From contig JANXTD010000053.1 in the NCBI GenBank assembly GCA_025352585.1, forward strand, positions 1 through 5,811: a stretch of 5,811 nt of DNA, read 5' to 3'. Positions 5,735 to 5,811 of the stretch are shown here, piece by piece. Within the stretch, counting starts at the first letter, position 1; each line of letters opens with the position of its first letter. The position numbers were made by a program, and so were the translations under genes. A model generated the notes under the pieces. It searched no databases and was not told the origin of the DNA. It worked only from the letters and a program-made list of their open reading frames with translations. Source of the DNA: Fimbriiglobus sp. Lineage in GTDB: Bacteria; Planctomycetota; Planctomycetia; Gemmatales; Gemmataceae.

Positions 5735-5807
5735 TGCCCCCGGTTGGATTTGAACCAACGACCCCCCGTTTAGGAAACGGGTGCTCTATCCCCTGAGCTA
5801 CGAGGGC
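5735..5807 (-). tRNA. tRNA-Arg, anticodon CCU
   Basis: Read on the minus strand, 73 nt fold into a complete cloverleaf. The acceptor stem pairs GCCCTCG with CGGGGGC, including one G-U pair at position 5-68. The D arm is GCTC/GAGC around an eight-base loop, the anticodon stem is CCCGT/ACGGG, the variable loop has five bases, and the T arm is GTTGG/CCAAC around TTCAAAT. The anticodon loop TTCCTAA places CCT at 34-36, which reads the arginine codon AGG. The discriminator base is A73, as expected for tRNA-Arg. The 3' CCA is not encoded; the next bases are CTT, so it must be added by a CCA-adding enzyme. Confidence 0.96.
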
Positions 5808-5811
5808 GGAC

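Overview
The window is GC-rich. It reads as ordinary chromosomal DNA from a planctomycete, most likely of the Gemmataceae type. That assignment is an inference from three things: a DUF1559 (type IV-pilin-like, H-X9-DG) protein, a secreted esterase/SMP-30 fusion, and intergenic gaps filled with hairpin-forming repeats. No 16S or other phylogenetic marker is present, so the taxonomy is provisional.

Layout, left to right. (1) Positions 1-64 hold the first 21 codons of a minus-strand gene that runs off the left edge; its N-terminus faintly resembles futalosine-pathway radical SAM enzymes. (2) Positions 65-323 are a divergent intergenic region dominated by a 185-bp imperfect inverted repeat. (3) Positions 324-2018 encode a secreted two-domain protein, an esterase D-like alpha/beta hydrolase fused to an SMP-30/gluconolactonase-type propeller. 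(4) Positions 2019-2155 hold a second, unrelated inverted repeat built from an 8-bp tandem unit and followed by a T-run. (5) Positions 2156-3160 encode a small ATP-dependent DNA ligase with an N-terminal SWIM zinc finger. (6) Positions 3224-4411 encode a Gfo/Idh/MocA-family NAD(P)-dependent oxidoreductase. (7) Positions 4412-4733 hold a third inverted repeat (30-bp arms) and a credible promoter. (8) Positions 4734-5669 encode a DUF1559 pilin-like protein. (9) Positions 5690-5726 form a strong GC hairpin between convergent transcription units, followed by a complete minus-strand tRNA-Arg(CCU) at 5735-5807.

The four complete protein genes all lie on the plus strand, but they do not look like one operon: gaps are 63-322 bp and most contain hairpins. 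The esterase/SMP-30 protein (outside the cytoplasm) and the Gfo/Idh/MocA oxidoreductase (cytoplasm) could both serve carbohydrate breakdown, which planctomycetes do extensively, but they are separated by the ligase gene and nothing here links them directly. The ligase is probably an accessory repair enzyme.

I found no CRISPR array, transposase, phage gene or obvious new multigene system. The most interesting items are the SWIM-ligase fusion, the esterase/SMP-30 fusion, and the three unrelated long inverted repeats occupying the three largest gaps.
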